From Microbacterium aerolatum (GTDB taxonomy: Bacteria > Actinomycetota > Actinomycetes > Actinomycetales > Microbacteriaceae), in the NCBI RefSeq assembly GCF_007988825.1, contig NZ_BJUW01000011.1, forward strand, positions 30,334-94,333: a stretch of 64,000 nt of DNA, written 5' to 3'. Shown one piece after another: positions 20,723 through 30,456 of the stretch. Both the position numbers and the translations under genes were made by a program. Each line of letters begins with the position of its first letter. Position 1 is the first letter of the stretch. The notes below the pieces were generated by a model. That model saw only the letters and a program-made list of their open reading frames with translations. It searched no databases and was not told the origin of the DNA.

Positions 20723-20834
20723 TCGATCCTCCTGATGCGCGGGTCGGGAGCCCGCGGATCGGGATGAATCTATGGCGCCGATCGGTTCGCGTCTGCGGCC
20801 TTGACCAACCGGCGCGAACGTGCAAGCCGGTGCG

Positions 20835-21137
20835 TCAGTTGGCGCTGCCCGGCCGGCGTCCGCGCCGCGGCCGGTTGTGCCATGCCTCGATCGCCTCGGG
20901 CGTGAGGTCATCGCGATCCCACAGGTAGCCCGAGACGTTGCCGATCGGATCGATGAACGCGTCGCTGGCCGCGGACGCCTCACCGGCATCCCGGCGGCGC
21001 ATCGTCTGCCGCAGCGACACCGGCGTGACGCCGAGGAGGGCTGCGACTTCGTCGATCGTCGCGTACCGGGCGGCGAACCGCGACTCCGTGGTGCCGTCGC
21101 GCAGCGCGCGCGGACGTGCCTTCTTCTCGTCGGTCAT
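20835..21137 (-). CDS. small DNA-binding-like protein (MerR-type HTH)
   Basis: 100 residues. The middle reads YATIDEVAALLGVTPVSLRQTMRRRDAG, a helix-turn-helix like those of excisionase/MerR proteins, followed by SGYLWDRDDLTPEAIEAWHNRP and a basic C-terminus (RRGRRPG). Function unknown; a regulator is likely. GGGAGG lies before the ATG. It is upstream of and on the same strand as the kinase gene. Confidence 0.7.
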   Translation of the reverse strand: MTDEKKARPRALRDGTTESRFAARYATIDEVAALLGVTPVSLRQTMRRRDAGEASAASDAFIDPIGNVSGYLWDRDDLTPEAIEAWHNRPRRGRRPGSAN

Positions 21138-21229
21138 GCTCGCCTCCCACTCGTGCGCCCCACGATAGCCGACGCCCGTGCCGACGCGGATAGCATGGCG
21201 GCATCGACGACCTCGTCTCCCGCCTCGAC

Positions 21230-21934
21230 GTGCCGGGCACGCACAACTTCCGCGAGGTCGCCCCCGGGATGCTGACGCCCGGTCGCCTGTACCGGTCCGA
21301 CGCGTTGCACCGGCTCACGCGCGACGGACGACGCACGCTGAAGGAACTCGGCATCGGGCAGGTCATCGATCTGCGCTCGGCGTTCGACCGCCGCATCGGC
21401 GGCCGAGACAGGCTGCGCGGCACGGGAGCCGCTTACCTCTCCGTCCCGATCGACGGCACCCCGCCCGATCGCAGTCGCTTCGATCCGAACACGTTGACGC
21501 TGTTCGACGTGTATCGGGCCGTCCTGACCCGCCATCAGGAGCACCTCGGGCTCGTGATTCGCGCGATCGCATCGGCGGATGGCGCCGTGGTGGTGCACTG
21601 CACCGCGGGCAAGGACCGCACCGGTCTGGTCGCGGCCCTGGTCCTCGCGGCGGTCGGCATCGAGCGGGACGTCATCGTCGCCGACTATGCCGCCACCGCG
21701 GCGAACCTGTCGGGGGAGTGGACCGAGCGGATGCTCCGCAAGGTGCGGCGCTTCCGCGTCCCGATCACCGACAACCTGATCGAGATCCTCTCCGGGTCGC
21801 CGCCGGCGATGCTCATCGACACCTTCGACTGGCTCGACAGCGAGCACGGGGGAGTCCTGGCCTACCTCGAGGCGGCCGGGGTCGACGGAGCCGCTCGCGA
21901 TCGCCTGCGGAGGTCACTGCTTCCGGCAGGCTGA
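21230..21934 (+). CDS. tyrosine-protein phosphatase (Y_phosphatase3-type)
   Basis: 234 residues from the first canonical start (GTG). Catalytic loop VVHCTAGKDRTGL with Cys124 and Arg130, the C-x5-R signature of tyrosine/dual-specificity phosphatases; the N-terminal PGTHNFREVAPG and LYRSDALHRLT are typical of the bacterial family. No ribosome site precedes the GTG. Nine codons upstream, at 21203, an ATC stands exactly 6 nt after TAGCAT, the leaderless spacing used by many genes here, and the intervening IDDLVSRLDV reads like protein, so the real start may be that ATC. Confidence 0.88.
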   Translation: MPGTHNFREVAPGMLTPGRLYRSDALHRLTRDGRRTLKELGIGQVIDLRSAFDRRIGGRDRLRGTGAAYLSVPIDGTPPDRSRFDPNTLTLFDVYRAVLTRHQEHLGLVIRAIASADGAVVVHCTAGKDRTGLVAALVLAAVGIERDVIVADYAATAANLSGEWTERMLRKVRRFRVPITDNLIEILSGSPPAMLIDTFDWLDSEHGGVLAYLEAAGVDGAARDRLRRSLLPAG

Positions 21935-21937
21935 CGG

Positions 21938-22603
21938 TCAGAACAGCTGATCCGCATCGCCCTTCGCCGCCGCATCCGTCTCGCGGGCGGTCGCCGTGAC
22001 CCGCTCGTCGAGAGATGCCGCGGCCAGCAGCGCCTCGTCGATGATCTCGCGGTCGGCCTCGGCATTCAGCCAGTCGTGCGCGAACGCGGTCGGGATGAGG
22101 ACCGGCATCCGATCATGGAGTTCGGCGAGGTGCTCGGGCGCTGGACGCATCACGATCGAGTAGCACGTGACCCATTCGCCATCGGGCGTGCGCCCGCGCT
22201 GGGCCACCGCCGCCATGCCGAACAGCACCCCCTTGCCGAGGGTGAACTCGTGCCAGACCCGCTCGGGCTTGCGCATCTCGAACCAGCCGGTCGTAGGGAC
22301 GATCGCGCGCGTCCTGAGCCCGCCAGGACGCTGCTGCAGGCGCTCGGAGCGCGTGTTGATCGAGGGGAACTTCGCCGGCTGGCCGTCCACCAGGTAGCCC
22401 CACCAGGCGGCTTCCAGCGCCGCCTCCCCATCGCCGGAGACGATCAGCGGGTTGAGGTTGCGCAGGTTCTTCCCGGTCGGACGCAGCGTCTCGCCGTCGT
22501 TCTGCTGCGCCCAGTCGCGCAGCCCGGCGAGAATCTCGGCGTCGGCCTCGGCCAGCAGCTCGGCGTCGGTGAACCGGGGATCGAGTCCGTAGCTCGCGCA
22601 CAT
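21938..22603 (-). CDS. HMCES/YedK-type abasic-site DNA-protein crosslinking protein
   Basis: 221 residues of the SOS response-associated peptidase (SRAP) family. After Met removal Cys2 becomes the residue that covalently crosslinks to abasic sites in single-stranded DNA. The family residues are present: MCASYGLDPRF at the start, NTRSERLQQRP, GWFEMRK (catalytic Glu) and LHDRMPVLI (catalytic His). TACTCT, 6 nt and then ATG indicate a leaderless transcript. It lies convergent with the phosphatase, 4 nt apart. Confidence 0.93.
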   Translation of the reverse strand: MCASYGLDPRFTDAELLAEADAEILAGLRDWAQQNDGETLRPTGKNLRNLNPLIVSGDGEAALEAAWWGYLVDGQPAKFPSINTRSERLQQRPGGLRTRAIVPTTGWFEMRKPERVWHEFTLGKGVLFGMAAVAQRGRTPDGEWVTCYSIVMRPAPEHLAELHDRMPVLIPTAFAHDWLNAEADREIIDEALLAAASLDERVTATARETDAAAKGDADQLF

Positions 22604-22670
22604 GCTCAGAGAGTACCGCCGGGCGCCGACATGCGCAGGAGGGGACCGCCTGCTCGGATAGTGTTCTCTG

Positions 22671-23612
22671 GTGACCCAGACGCGCCTGCCCGCCCCGGTC
22701 GCGCTGGGCGGCGCGGTCTCGATCGGCGCGATGACGGCGATCCAGGCCCGCATCAACGGTGTTCTCGGCGTCCGAATCGACGACGGCATCGTCGCCGGGC
22801 TCATCTCGTTCGGTGTCGGCCTGGTGATCCTCATCATCGTCACGGTCCTTCTTCCGTCGGCACGTGCCGGGGCCGGCCGGCTGTGGCACGGCGTGCGATC
22901 GCGCCGCATTCCGCCCTGGATGCTGCTCGGCGGCGCATGCGGAGCGCTCACGGTGTCCACGCAGGGACTGACGGCAGGCGTGCTCGGCGTCTCGCTCTTC
23001 TCGGTCGGCGTCGTCGCGGGCCAGACCGTGAACGGCCTGCTGCTCGACCGGCTGGGCGTGGGGCCGGCTGGAGTCGTCGCGGTGACCCCGGGACGCGTGC
23101 TGGGCGGCGCGTTCGCGCTCGCCGCGGTCGCGATCTCGCTGAGCGGCGACGCCATCGCGACCACACCGCTGTGGCTGCTGCTGCTTCCGTTCGCCGCCGG
23201 GGTCGGCATCGCGTGGCAGTCCGCCGCTAACGGACGGCTGGCGCAGCGCGTGCAGTCACCCATGACGGCGACCCTGATGAGCTTCGTCGCCGGCACAGCG
23301 GTGCTCGCGGTCGCGGCGGCGATCAGCGTGGCTGTGGGCGGGATTCCGGCGGCGCTGCCGACCGAACCGTGGGTGTATCTGGGCGGACTGCTCGGATTCG
23401 TCTACATCCTGCTCGGGGCGACGATCGTGGCGCACACGGGCGTGCTGCTGCTCGGACTCGGGTCTGTGCTCGGGCAGCTGCTGACCTCGGTCGTCATCGA
23501 CCTGCTGTGGCCGGCGGCCTCGGTGCCTGCGGTGTGGCAGCTGCTGACGATGGTCGCGGTGGCCGTGGCATCCGTCCTTGTGGCGCTGCCGTGGCGGCGC
23601 CGGCGACGCTGA
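22671..23612 (+). CDS. YdcZ/DUF606-type membrane transporter (DMT superfamily)
   Basis: 313 residues, about ten membrane helices in two similar halves, each with the DUF606 pattern (ALGGAVSIGAMTAIQARINGVLG in the first, PFAAGVGIAWQSAANGRLAQ in the second). Such proteins are predicted inner-membrane exporters of small molecules; the substrate is unknown. The GTG start stands 6 nt after TAGTGT. Divergent from the HMCES gene, with 67 bp between starts. Confidence 0.85.
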   Translation: MTQTRLPAPVALGGAVSIGAMTAIQARINGVLGVRIDDGIVAGLISFGVGLVILIIVTVLLPSARAGAGRLWHGVRSRRIPPWMLLGGACGALTVSTQGLTAGVLGVSLFSVGVVAGQTVNGLLLDRLGVGPAGVVAVTPGRVLGGAFALAAVAISLSGDAIATTPLWLLLLPFAAGVGIAWQSAANGRLAQRVQSPMTATLMSFVAGTAVLAVAAAISVAVGGIPAALPTEPWVYLGGLLGFVYILLGATIVAHTGVLLLGLGSVLGQLLTSVVIDLLWPAASVPAVWQLLTMVAVAVASVLVALPWRRRRR

Positions 23613-23618
23613 GGCCGG

Positions 23619-24161
23619 TCACTCCTCCGGCGGCATGCGGGTCAGCAGCGCTTCGGCATCGACCGCCTTGCGCCGGCTCGGCTTCTTGCCCGCGGGCTTG
23701 CCGCCCACGTAGAGCCAACCGAGCAGCTCTTCGCGCTTCTTCAGGCCGTGCGCCTTGGCGACCGCCTTGGTGCGGGTGTATCCGCCGGTGCGCCAGAACA
23801 CACCCCAGCCGGCCTCATCCAGCAGCAGACTGAGCGTGTGCGCGACACCGGAGGCCACCGCCTCCTGCTCCCAGCGCGGCACCTTCCCGCTCTTGCGGAA
23901 GCTTGCGACGACGGCGATCAGCAGGGGAGCGCGCAGCGGCTTCGAGGACGGCTCTGACGAGCCGTCCGCCTTCGCGATCGCCTTCGCGAGTCGCAGACGG
24001 TCGTCGCCGCGCAGCTCGATAAGCCGCCATGGCCGCAGTGACGAATGGTCGGCGACGCGACCGGCCGCCGCCACCAGAGGCAGCAGCTCCTCATGCGTCG
24101 GCGCCTCGTCGGTGACCTTCGACCAAGACTGCCGCGCCAGCGCGGCGTCGAACGCGCTCAC
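23619..24161 (-). CDS. nitroreductase family protein
   Basis: 180 residues. FMN-dependent nitroreductase fold: RQSWSKVTDEAPTHEELLPLV in place of the usual R-x-S/R-x-F start, AGRVADHSSLRPWRLIEL (flavin contact), and LLLDEAGWGVFWRTGGYT. The end is a basic extension. The GTG start lies 6 nt after the msrB stop, so the two are one operon with linked redox roles (inferred). Confidence 0.82.
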   Translation of the reverse strand: MSAFDAALARQSWSKVTDEAPTHEELLPLVAAAGRVADHSSLRPWRLIELRGDDRLRLAKAIAKADGSSEPSSKPLRAPLLIAVVASFRKSGKVPRWEQEAVASGVAHTLSLLLDEAGWGVFWRTGGYTRTKAVAKAHGLKKREELLGWLYVGGKPAGKKPSRRKAVDAEALLTRMPPEE

Positions 24162-24166
24162 GCCGG

Positions 24167-24571
24167 TCAGTCTGCTTCGGGGGTGAAGTTCAGCGCCAGC
24201 GAGTTCATGCAGTAGCGGTCGCCGGTCGGCGTGCCGAAACCGTCGGGGAACACGTGGCCGAGGTGCGAGCCGCAGTTCGCGCAGCGGACCTCGGTGCGCT
24301 GCATGCCAAGGGTGTTGTCCTCGAGCAGCTGCACGGCATCCGGGCGGACCGACTCGTAGAAGCTCGGCCATCCGCATCCAGAATCGAACTTCGTGCCGCT
24401 CTTGAACAGCTCCGCGCCGCACGCGCCGCAGGTGTACAGGCCCGCGCGGGCCTCGTCGAGCAGCTCGCCCGTCCAGGCACGCTCGGTGGCTGCCTCGCGC
24501 AGCACCGCGAACTGCTCATCGCCGAGTTCCGCGCGCCACTGCTCGTCGGTCTTCTTCACGCTGTAGTCCAT
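24167..24571 (-). CDS. msrB: peptide methionine (R)-S-oxide reductase
   Basis: 134 residues, normal for MsrB, which reduces the R-epimer of methionine sulfoxide in proteins. Zinc site CGACGAEL and RCANCGSHLG; GCGWPSFYE; catalytic RYCMNSLALNF with the nucleophilic Cys. AGGAGG lies 5 nt before the ATG. First gene of a two-gene operon with the nitroreductase. Confidence 0.96.
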   Translation of the reverse strand: MDYSVKKTDEQWRAELGDEQFAVLREAATERAWTGELLDEARAGLYTCGACGAELFKSGTKFDSGCGWPSFYESVRPDAVQLLEDNTLGMQRTEVRCANCGSHLGHVFPDGFGTPTGDRYCMNSLALNFTPEAD

Positions 24572-24664
24572 CAGTCCTCCTGGCCGTTGTCGGGCGAAGC
24601 CTCTTCCATTCTCCACCGTGTGGAATGCACGCGGGTCATCATGACGTGAGGAGACAATGGACGC

Positions 24665-25657
24665 ATGACGGATGCCGTGCGGGAACGCTACGACCGGTTC
24701 GCGACAGAGGAAGCACCCGGACGGTCGGCCGTGTACGAGGACTGGGCACGCGGCGTGGCATCCAATCCTGATGTCCAAGCGGTGCTCGCGCGGATTCCCG
24801 ACACACGTCGGCAGCCGCCGCTCGTATTCGCGGTGACGCGGATGCTGGGGGCGCCGCTCGCGGGCTTCGCGCAGTGGCGCCAGTTCGTGCTCGCGCACGC
24901 GGACGCCGTCGTCGAGGAGTGCTCCCGGCGGCGCGTGCAGACCAACGAACCGCTCCGACTCGCGCCCCTGCTGCCGGTGCTCTCCGAGATCGACGGACCC
25001 ATCGCGCTGCTCGAGATCGGAGCCTCAGGCGGACTGTGCCTCTATCCCGATCGCTATTCGTTCCGGTTCGTCGATGAGGACGGGACGCCGCGCACGCACC
25101 TCGACCCGGTGGGAGGAGCCTCGACGGTCGTTCTGACGAGCCGGGTGCGTGGCGCGGTGCCGCACGTGCGGATGCCGGAGATCGTGTGGCGGGCGGGCAT
25201 CGACCTCGACCCGCTCGACGCCCGCGATCCGCGCGACAGGGCGTGGCTGCAGGGACTCGTGTGGCCGGGTGAGACCGGACGCGAGGAGCGGATCGCCGCG
25301 GCGCTCGACATCGTGGGCGCCGATCCGCCGCTGATGGTGCGCGGCGACGCCATCGAGAAGGTCGCAGAGGTCGCGGCATCCGCACCACGCGACGCCACGC
25401 TCGTGATCACGACGCCCGGAGTGCTCGCCCACATCCCGCGGGTGACGCGCGCTGCGCTCATCGACGCCGTGCGCGCGCTGCCCGCACGATGGATCACGAT
25501 CGACCCGCCGGGGCTTCACGATGCCTGGCAGCCGCCGGTGGATGCCGCGACCTGGCCCGGCTTCGTCGTCGCGCTCGACGGTCAGGTGCGGGCGGCGGCG
25601 GACCCATTGGGGCGCTGGTGGGAGTGGCGCGTCGATTCGGGTCGCACCCGCGCATAA
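24665..25657 (+). CDS. DUF2332 family protein
   Basis: 330 residues, a widespread actinobacterial family of unknown function. Seen: RYDRFATEEAPGRSAVYEDWARGVA at the N-terminus, IALLEIGASGGLCLYPDRY (a Rossmann/methyltransferase-like motif), and a C-terminal WITIDPPGLHDAW. The resemblance to SAM-binding folds is suggestive only. GACAAT, 6 nt and then ATG give the start. Divergent from msrB. Confidence 0.85.
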   Translation: MTDAVRERYDRFATEEAPGRSAVYEDWARGVASNPDVQAVLARIPDTRRQPPLVFAVTRMLGAPLAGFAQWRQFVLAHADAVVEECSRRRVQTNEPLRLAPLLPVLSEIDGPIALLEIGASGGLCLYPDRYSFRFVDEDGTPRTHLDPVGGASTVVLTSRVRGAVPHVRMPEIVWRAGIDLDPLDARDPRDRAWLQGLVWPGETGREERIAAALDIVGADPPLMVRGDAIEKVAEVAASAPRDATLVITTPGVLAHIPRVTRAALIDAVRALPARWITIDPPGLHDAWQPPVDAATWPGFVVALDGQVRAAADPLGRWWEWRVDSGRTRA

Positions 25658-25666
25658 CCTGGGGTC

Positions 25667-25924
25667 ATGCTCGGAGACCTCACCGATCGCGATCGCGCGA
25701 TCCTCGCCCTGGAGGCGGCCTGGCCGCGCCACGGCGGAGCGAAGGAGGAGGCCATCCGCACCAAGTTGGGCATGAGCCCGGCCCGGTACTACCAGCTGCT
25801 GTGGCGGCTGATCGATACCGAGCAGGCACTGGAGCACGACCCGCTGCTGGTGCTCCGACTGCGGCGGCTCCGCGACAACCGGAGCGACAAGCGCGTTGCG
25901 CGGATGCGCGGGTTCGCCGGGTAA
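25667..25924 (+). CDS. DUF3263 family protein
   Basis: 85 residues. DRDRAILALEAAWPRHGGAKEEAIRTKLGMSPARYYQLLWRLI looks like a helix-turn-helix and defines the DUF3263 family, a small actinobacterial protein (Rv0430 type). The ATG stands 6 nt after TAACCT. The following LytR_C gene is its usual neighbour in mycobacteria, near groEL2. Confidence 0.88.
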   Translation: MLGDLTDRDRAILALEAAWPRHGGAKEEAIRTKLGMSPARYYQLLWRLIDTEQALEHDPLLVLRLRRLRDNRSDKRVARMRGFAG

Positions 25925-25933
25925 CATCGACGC

Positions 25934-26491
25934 GTGCCCCAGCCCGTCAGAGACCGCTTCGACGATATCCGCCATACCTCCGGACGCATCGGCGCCCACC
26001 GCGCGGAGCAGCCCGGGATGAACGGCTGGGTCGTACTGCTGTGGTCGTTCGTCGCGGCACTCGTCCTCATCGTCGCCGGGATCTTCGTCGCCCTCGTGAT
26101 GATGGGACGCATCACCCTGTTCCCCGCGGCGGAAGAGGTGATCACCCCCGCTCCGGTCGAGACCGGGATCGTCGACACCAGCTATTCGGTGCTCGTGCTC
26201 AACGCCACACCGGAGGAGGGGCTCGACGTCCAGCTGCGCGACACCCTGATCAACGCGCAGTGGCCTGCCGACCTCATCAACTACGGCGACGCCGGCACAC
26301 AGGATTTCGCTGAGACGACCGTCTACTACGTGTCGGAGGCGGATCAGGACGCCGCACTGGGACTGGCGAACCTGATCGGCGGAGCGCAGGTCGAGCAGAG
26401 CGATTTCTACGCCGACCCGAACGACCCGGAGCAGAAGCAGCTCGTCGTCATCATCGGACTCGACCGGGCGAGCGCCGCTCCCGCGGAATAG
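25934..26491 (+). CDS. membrane-anchored LytR C-terminal domain protein
   Basis: 185 residues: cytoplasmic N-terminus, one membrane helix (about 35-60), and an extracellular LytR_C domain (about 78-180; YSVLVLNATPEEGLDVQLRD, TVYYVSEADQDAALGLANLI). Unlike LytR-CpsA-Psr enzymes it lacks the phosphotransferase domain. It is probably a cell-wall accessory protein (Rv0431 type). GTG start after TAACAT-N6, the leaderless spacing. Confidence 0.85.
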   Translation: MPQPVRDRFDDIRHTSGRIGAHRAEQPGMNGWVVLLWSFVAALVLIVAGIFVALVMMGRITLFPAAEEVITPAPVETGIVDTSYSVLVLNATPEEGLDVQLRDTLINAQWPADLINYGDAGTQDFAETTVYYVSEADQDAALGLANLIGGAQVEQSDFYADPNDPEQKQLVVIIGLDRASAAPAE

Positions 26492-26505
26492 GCGGCATCC
26501 GGCGG

Positions 26506-26532
26506 CTTGCACTCGAAGGGGGCGAGTGCCAG
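26506..26532. promoter_or_regulatory. degenerate second CIRCE-like element with the groEL promoter
   Basis: CTTGCACTC (26506-26514), 9 nt, GAGTGCCAG (26524-26532): an inverted repeat with the same GCACTC-N9-GAGTGC core as CIRCE, and the changed outer bases are also symmetric. TTGCAC (26507-26512) and CAGAAT (26530-26535), 17 bp apart, read as a -35/-10 pair, so a bound repressor would sit on the promoter. Confidence 0.5.
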
Positions 26533-26540
26533 AATGGGCG

Positions 26541-26567
26541 TTAGCACTCTCTTACTGTGAGTGCTAA
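26541..26567. promoter_or_regulatory. CIRCE element (HrcA operator) of groEL
   Basis: TTAGCACTC, 9 nt, GAGTGCTAA: a perfect match to the CIRCE consensus bound by the heat-shock repressor HrcA, 37 bp before the groEL start. Confidence 0.95.
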
Positions 26568-28223
<1,656 letters not shown>

Positions 28224-28239
28224 GTCCAGATCCACATCG

Positions 28240-28275
28240 GGAAGGCCCTCGAACCGCAAGGTTCGGGGGCCTTCC
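28240..28275 (+). terminator. groEL terminator hairpin
   Basis: GGAAGGCCCTCGAACC, loop GCAA, GGTTCGGGGGCCTTCC: a 16-bp stem with one wobble pair, 17 nt after the groEL stop. Confidence 0.8.
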
Positions 28276-28279
28276 TCGT

Positions 28280-28328
28280 GCTTCGACAGGCTCAGCAGTC
28301 GGAATGCGGTCGCTGAGCCTGTCGAAGC
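28280..28328. repeat. inverted dispersed repeat GCTTCGACAGGCTCAGC
   Basis: A 17-bp sequence (28280-28296) and its exact reverse complement (28312-28328) with a 15-nt loop. The same core, CTGAGCCTGTCGAAG, recurs at 62025-62039 beside another terminator, so this is a dispersed family and not just a hairpin. Confidence 0.7.
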
Positions 28329-28338
28329 GTCCGCAACC

Positions 28339-28629
28339 TCACTGCCGGAACAGGCTGGCAGAGTACTGATCAGCGTCCGAGTACTGCGTCGCGGCGGACC
28401 CGAGCGCGACGCCGATCGAATCCAGCACCTGTTCCACGTGCAGCTGCGCCGCGGCCCACTGATCGTTGCAGCCCTGGAACGCCGCGGATGCGGCGCCGGT
28501 CCAGGAGGACTGCAGCTGCGTGAGCTGCGCCTTCAGCGCCTGCGATTCGCTGCGCAGCCGCTCGATCGTGCCTCTGGTCGCACCGTGTGCGGCGAATACG
28601 GCCTCGGTGTCGACGGTGTAGACGGACAT
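28339..28629 (-). CDS. WXG100 family type VII secretion target (EsxA-like)
   Basis: 96 residues, all helical, with Trp43-Thr44-Gly45 (QSSWTGAASAAF) in the turn between two helices, the hallmark of ESAT-6-like proteins exported by type VII systems. The C-terminal YSDADQYSASLF resembles the YxxxD export signal. No secretion machinery genes are nearby. GAGGAG lies upstream of the ATG. Confidence 0.85.
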   Translation of the reverse strand: MSVYTVDTEAVFAAHGATRGTIERLRSESQALKAQLTQLQSSWTGAASAAFQGCNDQWAAAQLHVEQVLDSIGVALGSAATQYSDADQYSASLFRQ

Positions 28630-28740
28630 GGGGACTCCTCTCGTCGGAGTTCACACGTTAGGCGGCGCCGCCGGCTCCCGAACCGCACGGAACCGGCATC
28701 CGTGGACGACGCCGGAGATTCCCGATCCGTGCAGAACGGG

Positions 28741-30438
28741 TCACATGTCGTCGAGGTCGATCCGCTCGAGCGGCTGAGTCTCCTCGAGCAGATGCTCCGG
28801 CGTCGCCTGCGCCGGTGCCAGCGGAAGAGTCACGGTGAAGGTCGCGCCGCCGCCGGGGGTCTCATCCACCCGTACCTTGCCGTGCAGAGCCGTGACGATC
28901 GAGGCGACGATCGCCAGTCCCAGGCCGGATCCGCCGGTCTCACGAGCGCGAGAGGTGTCTGCCCGCCAGAAGCGTTCGAAGATCTGCTCCCGGATCTGCG
29001 GCGGGATGCCCTCCCCGTGATCGACCACCGAGATGCTGCCGGTGCCCGCCGCCCGATCCGAATCGACGACGAGTTCGATCGGCGCTTCGTCCGTGGAGAA
29101 GCGTCGTGCATTGCCGAGCAGATTCGCGACGACCTGGCGCACCTTGTTCTCGTCGCCGAGGACGATCGGCGGCGTGCGGACGGGGGTGTCCTCCGCCTCG
29201 CTGAAGTCGATCTGGGGCATCTGTTCTGTGTTGCGCGACCGGCGGCGCAACCGGGCGAGCGCACTCGGCCGGGGTTTGGCTGCCGGAGCCTTCAGCGCCG
29301 GCAGCGTCGGCATCGGACGCGTCATGGGGGCGGCTTCCGCCGTGCGGTCGATGACCGTGATCGTGCGCCCGGGGGCTGCAGCGCGCACGTCCAATGCGGC
29401 GTCACGCGCGATCGGCCGCAGATCCAGCGGCACGAGGTGCAGCTCGGGTTCTTCGTCGAGCCGTGCGAGATCGAGCAGATCCTCGACGAGCACGCCCATC
29501 CGGATCGCCTCCTTCTCGATGCGCTCCATCGCCCGTGCGGTGTCCTCCTCGCCGCGGATGGCGCCGATCCGGTACAGCTCGGCGTATCCGCGCACGCTCA
29601 CCAGGGGAGTGCGCAGCTCGTGGCTCGCGTCGCCGATGAACCGTCGCATGTGCTGCACGGTCCTGTCGCGCTGCGCGAGTGAGCGATCGATGCGCTCGAG
29701 CATCGTGTTGATCGCGAAGTTGAGCCGGCCGACCTCTGTGCTGGGTTCGAGGTCGGTGAGGCGCTGGCTGAAATCGCCGGAGGCGATGAGCATGGCTGTC
29801 GATTCGACCTGGCCGAGGCGGCGGAACGTGAGTGTCACCAGACCCCGGGTGAGCAGGGCCGCCACCAGGATCGTGACCAGGGCGACCGTCGTGTACACGG
29901 CCAGGTACTGGCTGATGACGGTGTCGGCCTCTTCCAGCGGCAGCGCGACGAACTGCGTGTAGAGGGTGCCGTCGTCGCCCGGCACCACCGCGACGGCGCC
30001 GTGGAAGTCGCGGCCGTCCGCACTGCTGAGCGGGATGGTCTGTCCCTCCAGTGCGTGCGCCTGGTCGAGGGCGAGCGAGGAGTGGAACGCGGGCGCGGAT
30101 GCGCCGGTCGCCCCTCCGGCCTGTGCGAGGAAGGAGCCGTCGGCCGCGTACACGGCGAAGCTGTAGTCGGCGGAGCGCGGGGCGCTCTCGGACATCACGA
30201 GTCGCTGCGTGCCGTCGACGGTCTCGACGTCGAACCACCGGCTGACCAGATCGCTGGCGGCGAGAGAGGGCAGCTGCGCGTCGATGTTCCGGATCAGCGA
30301 ATCGCGCAGCAGCGGCACAGTGCCGATACCGGCGGCCACGAGTCCGAGCGCGAGTACGGCGACGGTGACACCGGTGACCTTGGCGCGCAGGCTGATGCGT
30401 CGCCACCAGCTGGTGACCGCGTCAGGCTTCTGCGCCAT
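28741..30438 (-). CDS. HAMP-type sensor histidine kinase (PhoR/TrcS-like)
   Basis: 565 residues. Two membrane helices (about 21-41 and 178-198) flank an extracellular sensor; HAMP follows; H-box FIGDASHELRTPLVSVRGYAE; ATPase motifs NLLGNARRFS, DHGEGIPPQIREQIFERFW and GGSGLGLAIVASIV. Between the H-box domain and the N box there is an insertion of about 55 residues, Pro/Ala/Arg-rich (PMPTLPALKAPAAKPRPSAL), not usual for the family. The partner regulator is 18 nt upstream. GAAGGGAG precedes the ATG. Confidence 0.9.
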   Translation of the reverse strand: MAQKPDAVTSWWRRISLRAKVTGVTVAVLALGLVAAGIGTVPLLRDSLIRNIDAQLPSLAASDLVSRWFDVETVDGTQRLVMSESAPRSADYSFAVYAADGSFLAQAGGATGASAPAFHSSLALDQAHALEGQTIPLSSADGRDFHGAVAVVPGDDGTLYTQFVALPLEEADTVISQYLAVYTTVALVTILVAALLTRGLVTLTFRRLGQVESTAMLIASGDFSQRLTDLEPSTEVGRLNFAINTMLERIDRSLAQRDRTVQHMRRFIGDASHELRTPLVSVRGYAELYRIGAIRGEEDTARAMERIEKEAIRMGVLVEDLLDLARLDEEPELHLVPLDLRPIARDAALDVRAAAPGRTITVIDRTAEAAPMTRPMPTLPALKAPAAKPRPSALARLRRRSRNTEQMPQIDFSEAEDTPVRTPPIVLGDENKVRQVVANLLGNARRFSTDEAPIELVVDSDRAAGTGSISVVDHGEGIPPQIREQIFERFWRADTSRARETGGSGLGLAIVASIVTALHGKVRVDETPGGGATFTVTLPLAPAQATPEHLLEETQPLERIDLDDM

Positions 30439-30456
30439 GCGCGCTCCCTTCGCGGA

